A stretch of 28,992 nt of DNA from positions 1 through 28,992 of the IMG/VR virus record IMGVR_UViG_3300020020_000801. One strand, 5' to 3'. The stretch's first letter is position 1. Each line of letters starts with the position of its first letter. This document shows positions 1 through 5,442 of this stretch, in pieces. A program made the translations under genes and the position numbers. Under the pieces are notes generated by a model that saw only the letters and a program-made list of their open reading frames with translations, searched no databases and was not told where the DNA came from. Source of the stretch: a virus.

Positions 1-70
1 TCGCTAAAGGGCGACGTCATCCGCTGCCTGAACTGCGGTTGCGACTCCTCCGCGCCTGCGTCGTGCGGGA

Positions 71-247
71 TTGACTGCGGCCTTTGCCGTCACGACCGGC
101 ACCGCCCCAGCGCCGGCCCCGGACCCATACGCCACCCACGCTCTCCGCGACGAGCTCGGGGCCGCGCATACCCGCATAGCGGAGCTGGAAGCCGAACTGG
201 GGCGCGTGGCGTTGGAGTTGCGCAGGGCGACCAGGAGGGGGAAGTGA
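71..247 (+). CDS. small hypothetical coiled-coil protein (TTG start, start uncertain)
   Basis: This frame is open from just after a TGA at 29-31 and ends in a charged amphipathic helix (RIAELEAELGRVALELRRA), a likely short coiled coil of the kind seen in small phage accessory proteins. Third codon positions are almost all G or C, as in the neighbouring real genes. The only plausible start I see is TTG at 71, which overlaps a TGA at 72-74 in another frame. The stop at 245-247 overlaps the GTG of the next small gene by 4 nt. In the first 125 bases the +1 frame also has high GC3 and a Cys-rich stretch (CLNCGCDSS ... CGIDCGLCRH) that looks like a small zinc ribbon, so the real gene could be a frame-shifted fusion of the two. 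I do not recognise a family, and the function is unknown. Confidence 0.35.
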   Translation: MTAAFAVTTGTAPAPAPDPYATHALRDELGAAHTRIAELEAELGRVALELRRATRRGK

Positions 248-318
248 GCCGCGCCCGCCTGCTCGCACTCCTGGCCCTGTCAGCGGCGTTGACCGTGGCT
301 CGCAGGGGGCTTCGATGA
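244..318 (+). CDS. 24-residue hydrophobic micro-protein
   Basis: GTG at 244 overlaps the previous stop (GTGA), and the TGA at 316-318 overlaps the next ATG (ATGA). The product is RARLLALLALSAALTVARRG-like: two Arg, a 14-residue hydrophobic core, then Arg residues, so it could sit across a membrane. It is very short and has no recognisable family. The call rests mainly on the unbroken series of 4-nt overlaps on both sides, so it may instead be a translational coupler or a chance reading frame. Confidence 0.33.
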   Translation: MSRARLLALLALSAALTVARRGLR

Positions 319-491
319 CCCCCCAGTACGTCCTCTGCAAATGCGGCGTGTTGGCCCGCGCTGACGCGCAATGCCGGTCCCGCCGGGAGATGGCTCGCAT
401 CGAGTCCGAGCCGCCCCCTAGGCCAATAGGCGAGAGCCGATACCAAGAGAGCACCGACCGCAACGTGGCGCCCAGGACGGTGAAGACATGA
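315..491 (+). CDS. small hypothetical protein, Cys-containing (58 aa)
   Basis: ATG at 315 sits in an ATGA overlap with the preceding micro-ORF, and the stop overlaps the next ATG in the same way. The N-terminus has closely spaced cysteines (YVLCKCGVLARADAQC), which resembles half of a zinc ribbon, followed by an Arg/Glu/Pro-rich tail with no predicted membrane segment. No family is recognised. It belongs to the run of tiny coupled genes upstream of the replication module, typical of phage early accessory genes. Confidence 0.45.
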   Translation: MTPQYVLCKCGVLARADAQCRSRREMARIESEPPPRPIGESRYQESTDRNVAPRTVKT

Positions 492-580
492 CCGCCCCGC
501 AGCTCGACATCACCGGCGCGCTCATCGTTGGGGCGCTGGTTTACCTCCACCTGTCTAGGTGGATCGGTAGGGAACGATGA
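488..580 (+). CDS. single-pass membrane micro-protein (30 aa)
   Basis: A 30-codon gene joined by ATGA overlaps to both neighbours. After a short polar N-terminus (MTAPQLD) it has one hydrophobic stretch, ITGALIVGALVYLHL, then a basic end (SRWIGRER), giving a probable N-out or N-in single transmembrane helix with positive residues on the C-terminal side. Function unknown. Its size is below usual gene-calling limits, and coupling plus hydrophobic pattern is the only evidence. Confidence 0.42.
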   Translation: MTAPQLDITGALIVGALVYLHLSRWIGRER

Positions 581-654
581 TCGCGCGGGTGCCTGACTGC
601 AAGGTTTCCGCCACTTGGCCGCCTTCCGAAGCCGTGGAAAAGGTGAAGCCATGA
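577..654 (+). CDS. 25-residue micro-ORF in coupled chain
   Basis: Starts in the ATGA overlap at 577 and ends in the ATGA overlap at 651. The product (MIARVPDCKVSATWPPSEAV...) has no recognisable motif or membrane segment. It is retained because it exactly fills the space between two coupled genes. It could act only to carry ribosomes to the start at 651. The sequence GAAAAGGTGAAG just before 651 also gives that next gene a Shine-Dalgarno-like site of its own. Confidence 0.3.
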   Translation: MIARVPDCKVSATWPPSEAVEKVKP

Positions 655-845
655 CCGATGTGCCGCGCGTCGCCCGTTACGCCCACGACCTCGGCCCTCT
701 CGGCCACCTACGCGCGGAGCTCCAGCGAGAGACCGCCTACGGACCCTTTGAGCGCCAGTGCGCGTTTGCGGCCCGCCTCACGGTGGTGCTGCGCGTCCTG
801 GCCAACGCACCAGCAGAAGCTAACGACAACGGGGGAGGCCTATGA
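651..845 (+). CDS. hypothetical protein (64 aa)
   Basis: I chose ATG 651 rather than the in-frame ATG at 615 because 651 lies in an ATGA overlap and follows AAAAGGTGAAG. The product (MTDVPRVARYAHDLGPLGHL...) is a mixed helical protein with a likely amphipathic helix around residues 20-55 (LRAELQRE ... AARLTVVLRVLANA) and no cysteine or membrane motif. It ends 4 nt inside the replication initiator gene, so the two are probably translated together. No family recognised. Confidence 0.55.
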   Translation: MTDVPRVARYAHDLGPLGHLRAELQRETAYGPFERQCAFAARLTVVLRVLANAPAEANDNGGGL

Positions 846-1882
846 GATTCGAAGACGAACGCTACATCCGCGTTTACACGCGTGACACGACCACGATGGT
901 GATGCTGTCGTGGGAAGCACGCGCGCTCATGTACGAGGTCTTCCGCAAGGTGGACCGGGCCGGGCTCCTGGACCTCGGGGCTGACGGCCTCGATGCGCTG
1001 GCCGCTACGGTCCGCATGCCCCTCGATGTTGTGGGGCGGGCAGTCCCCGAACTCATACGTAGGAAGGTTATTGAGCTCAGACCCGACGGCCTACTCATCT
1101 GTCCAAGGTTCGTGGAGGCTCAGGAGGCCCTCCTAAGCGACAAGGCCAGAGCTCGTGCGTCCAGGGAGCGAGCAAGAGACCTAGCCCGCGCCGTGGACGA
1201 AGGCGTCACGCCATGTGACACGCCGTCACGCCATGTGACAGACGGTCACGAGGCGAACGAAAACGTCACGTCCAGTCACACGCCGTCACGCGCCGTCACG
1301 CGCGGTCACTCTGAGCCTTCTGAGCCTTCTACGCCTTCTACGCCTTCTGAGAGAGAGAGGCCTTCGGCCCCGTCGCCGCAAGCGGCTCCTCCTACACCGC
1401 CAGTGACTGTAACCGGAGGCATCGCCGGTAACGCCGTCAACGGCAACCTGGGGCAGCCTGCCATTCCATGCCTGAGTCAGGAATCGACGAAGCCGTCCAG
1501 GAAGCCTCACGCGACTGGGCACCGAATCCCCACGGGCTGGGCCCCATCCGAGGCCACCGTCGAGTACTGCCACGGGCTTGGCGTGGACCCGATTCCCGTA
1601 GTGGCTTCGTTCGCCGACTACTGGGAGGGCGTCCCTGGGTCGAGGGGCGTCAAGGTCACGTGGGACGGGACGTTCAGGAACTGGGTCAGACGGCTAGTCG
1701 CTGACGGCAAGGCTCCGGCATGGCGCCCCCCGAAGCTGGACGAGTTCGGTCAGCCGCAGCGGTACACCGAGTGTGGGCTCCCCATTTTCCGCTCTCCCGA
1801 CCGAGACGACTTCATCCCCGACAACGAGGAAGAAGCCAGGAACCTGATTCTTTACGGGCGAAAGAAGGTCGCAAATGTCTGA
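842..1882 (+). CDS. phage replication initiator / helicase-loader-like protein
   Basis: A 346-residue protein with three parts. Residues 1-95 look like a winged-helix module (WEARALMYEVFRKVDRAG ... VVGRAVPELIRRKVIEL), as in the N-terminal DNA-binding domain of phage O-type initiators and DnaD-like loaders. Residues 115-225 are a low-complexity Ser/Thr/Pro linker. Residues 226-290 (IPTGWAPSEATVEYCHGLG ... FADYWEG ... VTWDGTFRNWVRR) match the pattern of the DnaT-like ssDNA-binding/loader domain, with the W...F.NW signature. It lies directly before a DnaB-like helicase, which is the expected position for an initiator/loader. The linker DNA carries a striking repeat array, described separately, as lambda O carries its origin. 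The family assignment comes from pattern recognition; the exact role (initiator or loader) is inferred. Confidence 0.68.
   Translation: MRFEDERYIRVYTRDTTTMVMLSWEARALMYEVFRKVDRAGLLDLGADGLDALAATVRMPLDVVGRAVPELIRRKVIELRPDGLLICPRFVEAQEALLSDKARARASRERARDLARAVDEGVTPCDTPSRHVTDGHEANENVTSSHTPSRAVTRGHSEPSEPSTPSTPSERERPSAPSPQAAPPTPPVTVTGGIAGNAVNGNLGQPAIPCLSQESTKPSRKPHATGHRIPTGWAPSEATVEYCHGLGVDPIPVVASFADYWEGVPGSRGVKVTWDGTFRNWVRRLVADGKAPAWRPPKLDEFGQPQRYTECGLPIFRSPDRDDFIPDNEEEARNLILYGRKKVANV
1205..1309 (+). repeat. iteron-like array: GTCAC/GTGAC boxes every 10 bp
   Basis: GTCAC occurs at 1205, 1225, 1245, 1265, 1275, 1285, 1295 and 1305, and its reverse complement GTGAC at 1215 and 1235. The starts are therefore spaced exactly 10 bp apart, with one degenerate position (1255, GAACG). 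The left part forms two GTCAC-5 bp-GTGAC dyads and the right part five direct copies. Ten base pairs is close to one helical turn, so all boxes face one side of the DNA. The array lies within the initiator gene. Placement and phasing suggest a replication origin bound by that protein; this is an inference. Confidence 0.6.
1315..1348 (+). repeat. 9-bp tandem repeat (GCCTTCT core) x4
   Basis: GCCTTCT recurs at 1315, 1324, 1333 and 1342, exactly 9 bp apart, and is followed by a purine run (GAGAGAGAGAGG, 1349-1360). It encodes a Ser-Glu/Thr-Pro triplet repeat in the linker of the initiator. It directly follows the 10-bp box array and may be part of the same origin (a strand-asymmetric tract) or may simply be a coding micro-repeat. 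Confidence 0.55.
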
Positions 1883-2141
1883 TCCAGAGCCGGTGCCGAG
1901 GCCATGGTGGTGGACTGCCGAGGTCGACGTGGACTCGCATCTCCAGCGCCAACGGGCCTACGGAATGGCGGATGCGGTTTTACAGACGTACCTGGACTTT
2001 TTGCCGAAGCTGGAAGCCGAGCTCGCGGAGGCGCTCAAGGACGTTCTCGACTGCCGAGAGGCGATTCAGGGCTGGAGCGACCTGGTGGAAGAGCGTGCGA
2101 GGGAACTCGCAGAATCGCGTGAACGCGAAGGGGGTTGGTAA
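1875..2141 (+). CDS. hypothetical acidic helical protein (88 aa)
   Basis: Overlaps the end of the initiator gene by 8 nt (ATGTCTGA) and ends in a TAATG joint with the helicase gene. After a Trp/Pro-rich start (PRPWWWTAEVD) residues 35-85 form a long charged helix (YLDFLPKLEAELAEALKDVL ... LVEERARELAESRERE), probably a coiled coil. No catalytic motif or membrane segment is visible and no family is recognised. Its position between initiator and helicase suggests a replication accessory role, but this is only context. Confidence 0.62.
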   Translation: MSDPEPVPRPWWWTAEVDVDSHLQRQRAYGMADAVLQTYLDFLPKLEAELAEALKDVLDCREAIQGWSDLVEERARELAESREREGGW

Positions 2142-3130
2142 TGGTGGATTCGTACGAAGAGAAGGTCCGTAAGTTCCGAGAGCAACAGGCGGCCAAGCCG
2201 AAGCCGGCGCTCCACGTCGTGGGACCCGCAGGCGCGGTGAAGCCGGAGCGGACCCTCGCCGATGCCGTGCAGAGCGGCATGGCTCACCTGGCCAAGGGGC
2301 CGCCAGTGAATCCGGTCCTCACCGGCTTCCGGGATTTCGACCTCCGAATAACCCCGCTCGAGCCGAAGCAACTCACCATCCTCGGAGCCGACCAGGGCTC
2401 AGGCAAGTCGACGGCGGCGTTGCAGATCACCCTGCGAGCCGCAGCGAAGGGGCATAGCGTTGTCTACCTAAATCTCGAGATGCCCGAGGAGTCGCTCGGC
2501 ATCCGGACCGTAGCCAACTACGCCCAAGTACCGACGGGGCGAGTCTTCCGCGGCGAGGCCGGGCAGGACGAGTGGACGCGGATAACCAACGCGGCGAAGG
2601 AGATCTGGGGGCCCTCGCATCGCATCGCGCTCGGTAACCGCTCCGACCACGCCGAAGCCGGCGCAGCGGCCCGGTTCTGCGCCCAGGCCCGGGAGACCGC
2701 GGCCAAGCGCGGCGAGCCCCTGGCCCTCATCGTCGTGGACCACGCACTCATGCTCTCCATGCCGGGTAACCACCGCGACGTCGATTCCGCAGGCAAGGCG
2801 CGCGCGGATTGGCTGAAGAACCTCGCGGAGGCAAACAACTGCCACGTGCTGGCCCTGTTGCACATCACGCGCGCCGCTGCGACGCAGGGCTCGATGCCGA
2901 GCCTCAACCAGCTCGCCTCGTCGGCGTGGTTCGCGCGACATGCGGACAACGTTTGGATTCTGCACACACCTCGCGGACCGGACCACACATTCACCGGCGC
3001 GCCGACCAAGCTCGCGTGCCAGAAAGGACGGTACGGCGACACACCCGTGGTGGAGCTCGAATACCGCTGCGGTGTGCTCTGGCCGTGGACGCTTTACGAC
3101 ACGGACGACGGCGGAGGTCGCAGGCTATGA
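2141..3130 (+). CDS. DnaB-like replicative helicase, RecA-fold domain only
   Basis: A 329-residue protein that would unwind the phage replication fork using ATP. Visible motifs: Walker A GADQGSGKST at 82-91; the DnaB-type LNLEMP motif at 110-115; Walker B LALIVVDH with Asp200; LLHITRA at 239-245, equivalent to the sensor region; and LASSAWFARHADNVWIL at 258-274, corresponding to the SG..IEQDAD.V segment of DnaB. The N-terminal primase-binding domain of full-length DnaB (about 450 residues) is missing, replaced by about 50 residues of linker, as in several phage single-domain helicases. ATG 2141 was chosen because it forms a TAATG joint with the upstream gene; a TTG at 2135 is in frame but less likely. 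It ends in an ATGA overlap with the nuclease gene. A DnaB-family annotation is secure, hexamer and loader partner are inferred. Confidence 0.85.
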   Translation: MVDSYEEKVRKFREQQAAKPKPALHVVGPAGAVKPERTLADAVQSGMAHLAKGPPVNPVLTGFRDFDLRITPLEPKQLTILGADQGSGKSTAALQITLRAAAKGHSVVYLNLEMPEESLGIRTVANYAQVPTGRVFRGEAGQDEWTRITNAAKEIWGPSHRIALGNRSDHAEAGAAARFCAQARETAAKRGEPLALIVVDHALMLSMPGNHRDVDSAGKARADWLKNLAEANNCHVLALLHITRAAATQGSMPSLNQLASSAWFARHADNVWILHTPRGPDHTFTGAPTKLACQKGRYGDTPVVELEYRCGVLWPWTLYDTDDGGGRRL

Positions 3131-3459
3131 GCGCCCCCGAAGCCACGCTAAAAACCGAGGTTCGAGCCCTGCTCAAGGCCCTGGGGTTCTGGGTGCTCAA
3201 CAACGAGCAGGGCCGACGTGGGCGCTTCGTCTTCGGCCTCGGTATCGGCTCGCCTGACCTCGTCGTCGTTGTGCGCGGCAAATTCTGCGGCCTTGAGCTC
3301 AAGGTCGGAAAGAACAAACCCACGGCGGAGCAGCTCGCGTGGGGCGCCGAGCTCGTGGCGAACGGGGGCGAGTACCACATTGTGCGCAGCCGGGCGGATG
3401 TGATGGCCCTGGTGACCCGGTGGCGGAATCGTGGCGAGGTAGCGGCGTGCATTGGGTGA
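3127..3459 (+). CDS. VRR-NUC domain nuclease
   Basis: A 110-residue stand-alone VRR-NUC protein of the PD-(D/E)XK superfamily. The core is readable: GLGIGSPDLVVVV with Asp44, GKFCGLELKVGK with Glu57 and Lys59, then TAEQLAWGAELVANGGEYHIVRS, the typical Q..W...L...G....V... tail. Length fits the family (about 100-120). Such enzymes cut DNA at branches or ends; in phages they often sit beside helicase genes, and here it overlaps the DnaB-like helicase by 4 nt (ATGA), so a role in replication or recombination intermediates is likely. All expected catalytic residues are present. It is the last gene before the intergenic gap. Confidence 0.85.
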   Translation: MSAPEATLKTEVRALLKALGFWVLNNEQGRRGRFVFGLGIGSPDLVVVVRGKFCGLELKVGKNKPTAEQLAWGAELVANGGEYHIVRSRADVMALVTRWRNRGEVAACIG

Positions 3460-3538
3460 TTGCTGCGCCTGGAAGGGCCCTAGAGCGAGCTTTCGGTCGC
3501 CGGACATCAAAAGGTACCTGGACGCGTCTACGGGCCTG

Positions 3539-3564
3539 CTAGGCGGCCATCCGTCGCCGGCTAG
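3539..3564 (+). terminator. inverted repeat, possible terminator after early operon
   Basis: CTAGGCGGC (3539-3547) pairs with GCCGGCTAG (3556-3564) with one mismatch in 9 bp and an 8-nt loop. It lies about 80 bp after the VRR-NUC stop. There is no T-run on either side, so a Rho-independent terminator is not certain; it could instead be an operator. Confidence 0.3.
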
Positions 3565-3867
3565 GGCTCCTCCAGCAGGGCGGCGATAACTTTGGCGGCG
3601 GTGTGGCGCATGGCGGGCTCCTTATCGCAACTGGATTGTAACAGCTGCCGTGAATGAGACCAGTGGTGCCGATGCGCGGAGTGTGTCATTGGTTGATCTC
3701 TGGGCGTATCGTGGACAAGTAACCCTCGCAGGAGAGTCCGCGGTTTGACCTGCCGCTATAGGCCGAAGATGGTCCGAATCGGCCCCTATGACTCAAACGG
3801 TGAAGTGATGGCTGGTGCCGGTGCCCAAAGCGAAACGCGCCAACGCAGAGTGGAATCGGTTCAGTCT

Positions 3868-3872
3868 GGAGG
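3868..3872 (+). promoter_or_regulatory. Shine-Dalgarno site deciding the start at 3883
   Basis: GGAGG lies 10 nt before ATG 3883. The frame is open further upstream (to TTG 3745 and ATG 3808), but those starts lack a comparable site, so 3883 is preferred. Confidence 0.5.
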
Positions 3873-3882
3873 AACACGACCA

Positions 3883-4257
3883 ATGACGACCATGCCCGAA
3901 GCTCTCTACCGCGCCCAAGACGGCACCCTCACCGGCTGCCCCGTGACCAAGGGCGACCAGCTCTGCACGTACGACAAGGACGACTACCGCAACTACGACG
4001 TAAAGCGTGTGGCCGAGACGTGCGAGCATATGGGCCTGGTACGATTCGTTGGCGACGAGACGTTCGTACCGTGCACGCTCGCGAATAGGTGGCGCAAGTA
4101 TCAGCCCGAGCTCGAACGTGAGCGCCCCGTCACCCCCGAGCGGCACGCGGCCACGCCAGAAGAGCATCCCGTCGTGGAGGCCAAGGCGGTCAAAAAAGAC
4201 CACGAGGACGAGCCGCACGACACGCACAAGCACGTTAAGCACGTGAAGGGGCACTGA
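3883..4257 (+). CDS. hypothetical protein with His-rich C-terminal tail
   Basis: A 124-residue protein, first gene of the packaging/structural operon. Residues 1-70 (YRAQDGTLTGCPVTKGDQLC ... RVAETCEHMGLVRFVGDETF ... PCTLANRWRKY) look like a small folded domain with four cysteines. Residues 75-124 are acidic and basic, ending in a histidine-rich tail (DEPHDTHKHVKHVKGH) that could bind metal ions. No family recognised. The stop overlaps the next start by TGATG, so it is coupled to the GNAT-like gene. Start chosen from the GGAGG site; a longer product from ATG 3808 is possible. Confidence 0.62.
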   Translation: MTTMPEALYRAQDGTLTGCPVTKGDQLCTYDKDDYRNYDVKRVAETCEHMGLVRFVGDETFVPCTLANRWRKYQPELERERPVTPERHAATPEEHPVVEAKAVKKDHEDEPHDTHKHVKHVKGH

Positions 4258-4697
4258 TGACCGCGTGGCTCCGCCGCCCATACGACCAATCCACTGATGA
4301 GGACGGGGTTGTATTCCTGTTTTTGAAGTCGTACGCAAAAGCTCGGGCGCGCGTGGAGCCTGCGGAGCCGCGGGATATCTGGGAACGTCATCACTCCGTG
4401 GTGATGTTCCTCCTCGCTCGCGCCCGCGTTGAGGTGCTTTGCGATCCTGTCTCTCCGGAGGTCATATGGGCGTTTGCTGCGACGGGCCCGGGCGTAGTTC
4501 ACTACGCGGTTATCAAGCGGCCGTGGCGCGACATGCGCGTCCAGATGCTGGCGGACCTACTGCGCGAGCACATCGGCGTGACGTCGCGGGTGACTCACGC
4601 GTGCCCCGACCTTGCCGCGTTGGATGGCGGCATGACCAAAGACTGGGTGGGCGATCCCTACCTGTTGACGCGCATGGCGTTTGGGGAGGCGGCATGA
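4257..4697 (+). CDS. GNAT-like (N-acyltransferase fold) phage protein
   Basis: A 146-residue protein whose middle, IWAFAATGPGVVHYAVIKRPWRDMRV followed by LADLLREH (residues 70-105), resembles the beta4-beta5/motif A region of small GNAT-type proteins commonly found just ahead of phage terminase genes (pattern: bury-strand, VHY.YVK..WR..G....LL). The usual R/Q-x-x-G-x-G/A acyl-CoA loop appears only as RPWRDMRVQ, so acetyl-CoA binding may be lost. It could be a modifying enzyme or a catalytically inactive structural relative. Coupled on both sides (TGATG before, ATGA after). Confidence is moderate that it is a gene, low for the activity. Confidence 0.6.
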   Translation: MTAWLRRPYDQSTDEDGVVFLFLKSYAKARARVEPAEPRDIWERHHSVVMFLLARARVEVLCDPVSPEVIWAFAATGPGVVHYAVIKRPWRDMRVQMLADLLREHIGVTSRVTHACPDLAALDGGMTKDWVGDPYLLTRMAFGEAA

Positions 4698-4951
4698 ACC
4701 TCTCCTTCCTCCGCCTCGACCCGCGCAAGGCGATCTCACATCCGTCGACACCATCACGCGAGGACACGTTTACCGCCGGGCAAGGCTGGATCATCGTGCG
4801 TGAGGGCGACACGGTATCGCTCACGCTCGCGGGTGTTACGATGCTGGTGCCGTGGATGTCCGTGTTGCAGGCGAGGCCGGCCGACGAGGATGTCATGCCG
4901 AATCTGGTGCCATTGGTAAAGACGAGCCACAACCAGCGTGGGCGCCGGTGA
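4694..4951 (+). CDS. hypothetical protein (85 aa)
   Basis: ATG 4694 sits in an ATGA overlap and the gene ends in a TGATG joint with small terminase. Residues 25-60 alternate in a beta-like way (TFTAGQGWIIVREGDTVSLT then LAGVTMLVPWMSVLQA), suggesting a small beta-sandwich or SH3-like fold. There is no signal peptide or catalytic motif. Position directly before small terminase is often occupied by small unknown genes in phages with this layout. Function not recognised. Confidence 0.6.
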   Translation: MNLSFLRLDPRKAISHPSTPSREDTFTAGQGWIIVREGDTVSLTLAGVTMLVPWMSVLQARPADEDVMPNLVPLVKTSHNQRGRR

Positions 4952-5442
4952 TGCCAGGCGGTCGCCCGACCCTCCTCACTCCAGAGTCGCAGCGGAAGAT
5001 CCTATCAGCCATCCGCAAGGGCAACTACCGCTCTGCGGCCTGTCATGCTGGAGGGATTGACTACGACACAATGCTTGGCTGGATCGAGCGAGGAAACAGG
5101 GGCATTGAGCCGTATGCCGAGTTTTCCGGTGCACTCAAAAAAGCTGAGGCTTATGCGGAGCGCAAGCTCGTCAGCGAGATCCGCCGAGGTGTGGATGCTT
5201 GGGTTAGCCGCGCTTGGATCCTCGAGAGGACCAGGCCCGCGAAGTGGAGCGGACGCGTCAAGGCGACGGTATACGACGAGATGCAGGCTCTCCTAGCCAA
5301 ACTGAAAGACCGTCTCGACCCCGAAACCTGGTTAAGGGTGATTAGTGTCATCAGCGATACTGAAGAGGCTGGCGATACAGGAGCTGCAAGCCCTCCAGTC
5401 GCAGCAAAGCGCGAGCCACCAGAACACCGCGGTACCGCGTAA
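4951..5442 (+). CDS. terS: terminase small subunit
   Basis: A 163-residue DNA-recognition subunit of the packaging motor. Residues 3-48 (GGRPTLLTPESQRKILSAIR ... SAACHAGGIDYDTMLGWIERG) form the typical N-terminal helix-turn-helix of this family, which binds the packaging site. Residues 50-75 (EFSGALKKAEAYAERKLVSE) and 85-100 (VSRAWILERTRPAKWSG) carry the conserved helical oligomerisation core with the AW.LERT.P.KW signature. The C-terminal third is variable. It starts in a TGATG joint and overlaps the large subunit gene by 98 nt, longer than other overlaps here. Order TerS-TerL confirms the call. Confidence 0.82.
   Translation: MPGGRPTLLTPESQRKILSAIRKGNYRSAACHAGGIDYDTMLGWIERGNRGIEPYAEFSGALKKAEAYAERKLVSEIRRGVDAWVSRAWILERTRPAKWSGRVKATVYDEMQALLAKLKDRLDPETWLRVISVISDTEEAGDTGAASPPVAAKREPPEHRGTA

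Larger units (their letters stand above)
3460..3882 (+). other. 423-bp intergenic region between replication and packaging modules
   Basis: No convincing long gene lies here. It holds a 9-bp imperfect inverted repeat (3539-3564, listed separately), a shorter outer pair CCTGCT (3535-3540) / AGCAGG (3574-3579), and an antisense 16-codon micro-ORF (3564 down to about 3613) that begins behind a good AAGGAG site. On the + strand an ATG at 3788 is followed after six codons by TGA, then the same frame stays open to 3886 (GTG 3815, 23 codons), ending in an ATGA overlap with the next gene; this may be a broken or recoded small leader gene. I found no -35/-10 pair with good spacing. As the only real gap in the window, it is the natural place for late promoters or control sites. 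Confidence 0.5.

Noticed and set aside
1205-1309. CRISPR array
   Set aside because: The units are 10 bp with 5-bp cores and lie in a coding gene; there are no 20-40-bp repeats or unique spacers.
3745-3765. TTGACC ... TATAGG as a sigma-70 promoter
   Set aside because: The two hexamers are only 6 bp apart instead of about 17, so they cannot work together as -35 and -10.
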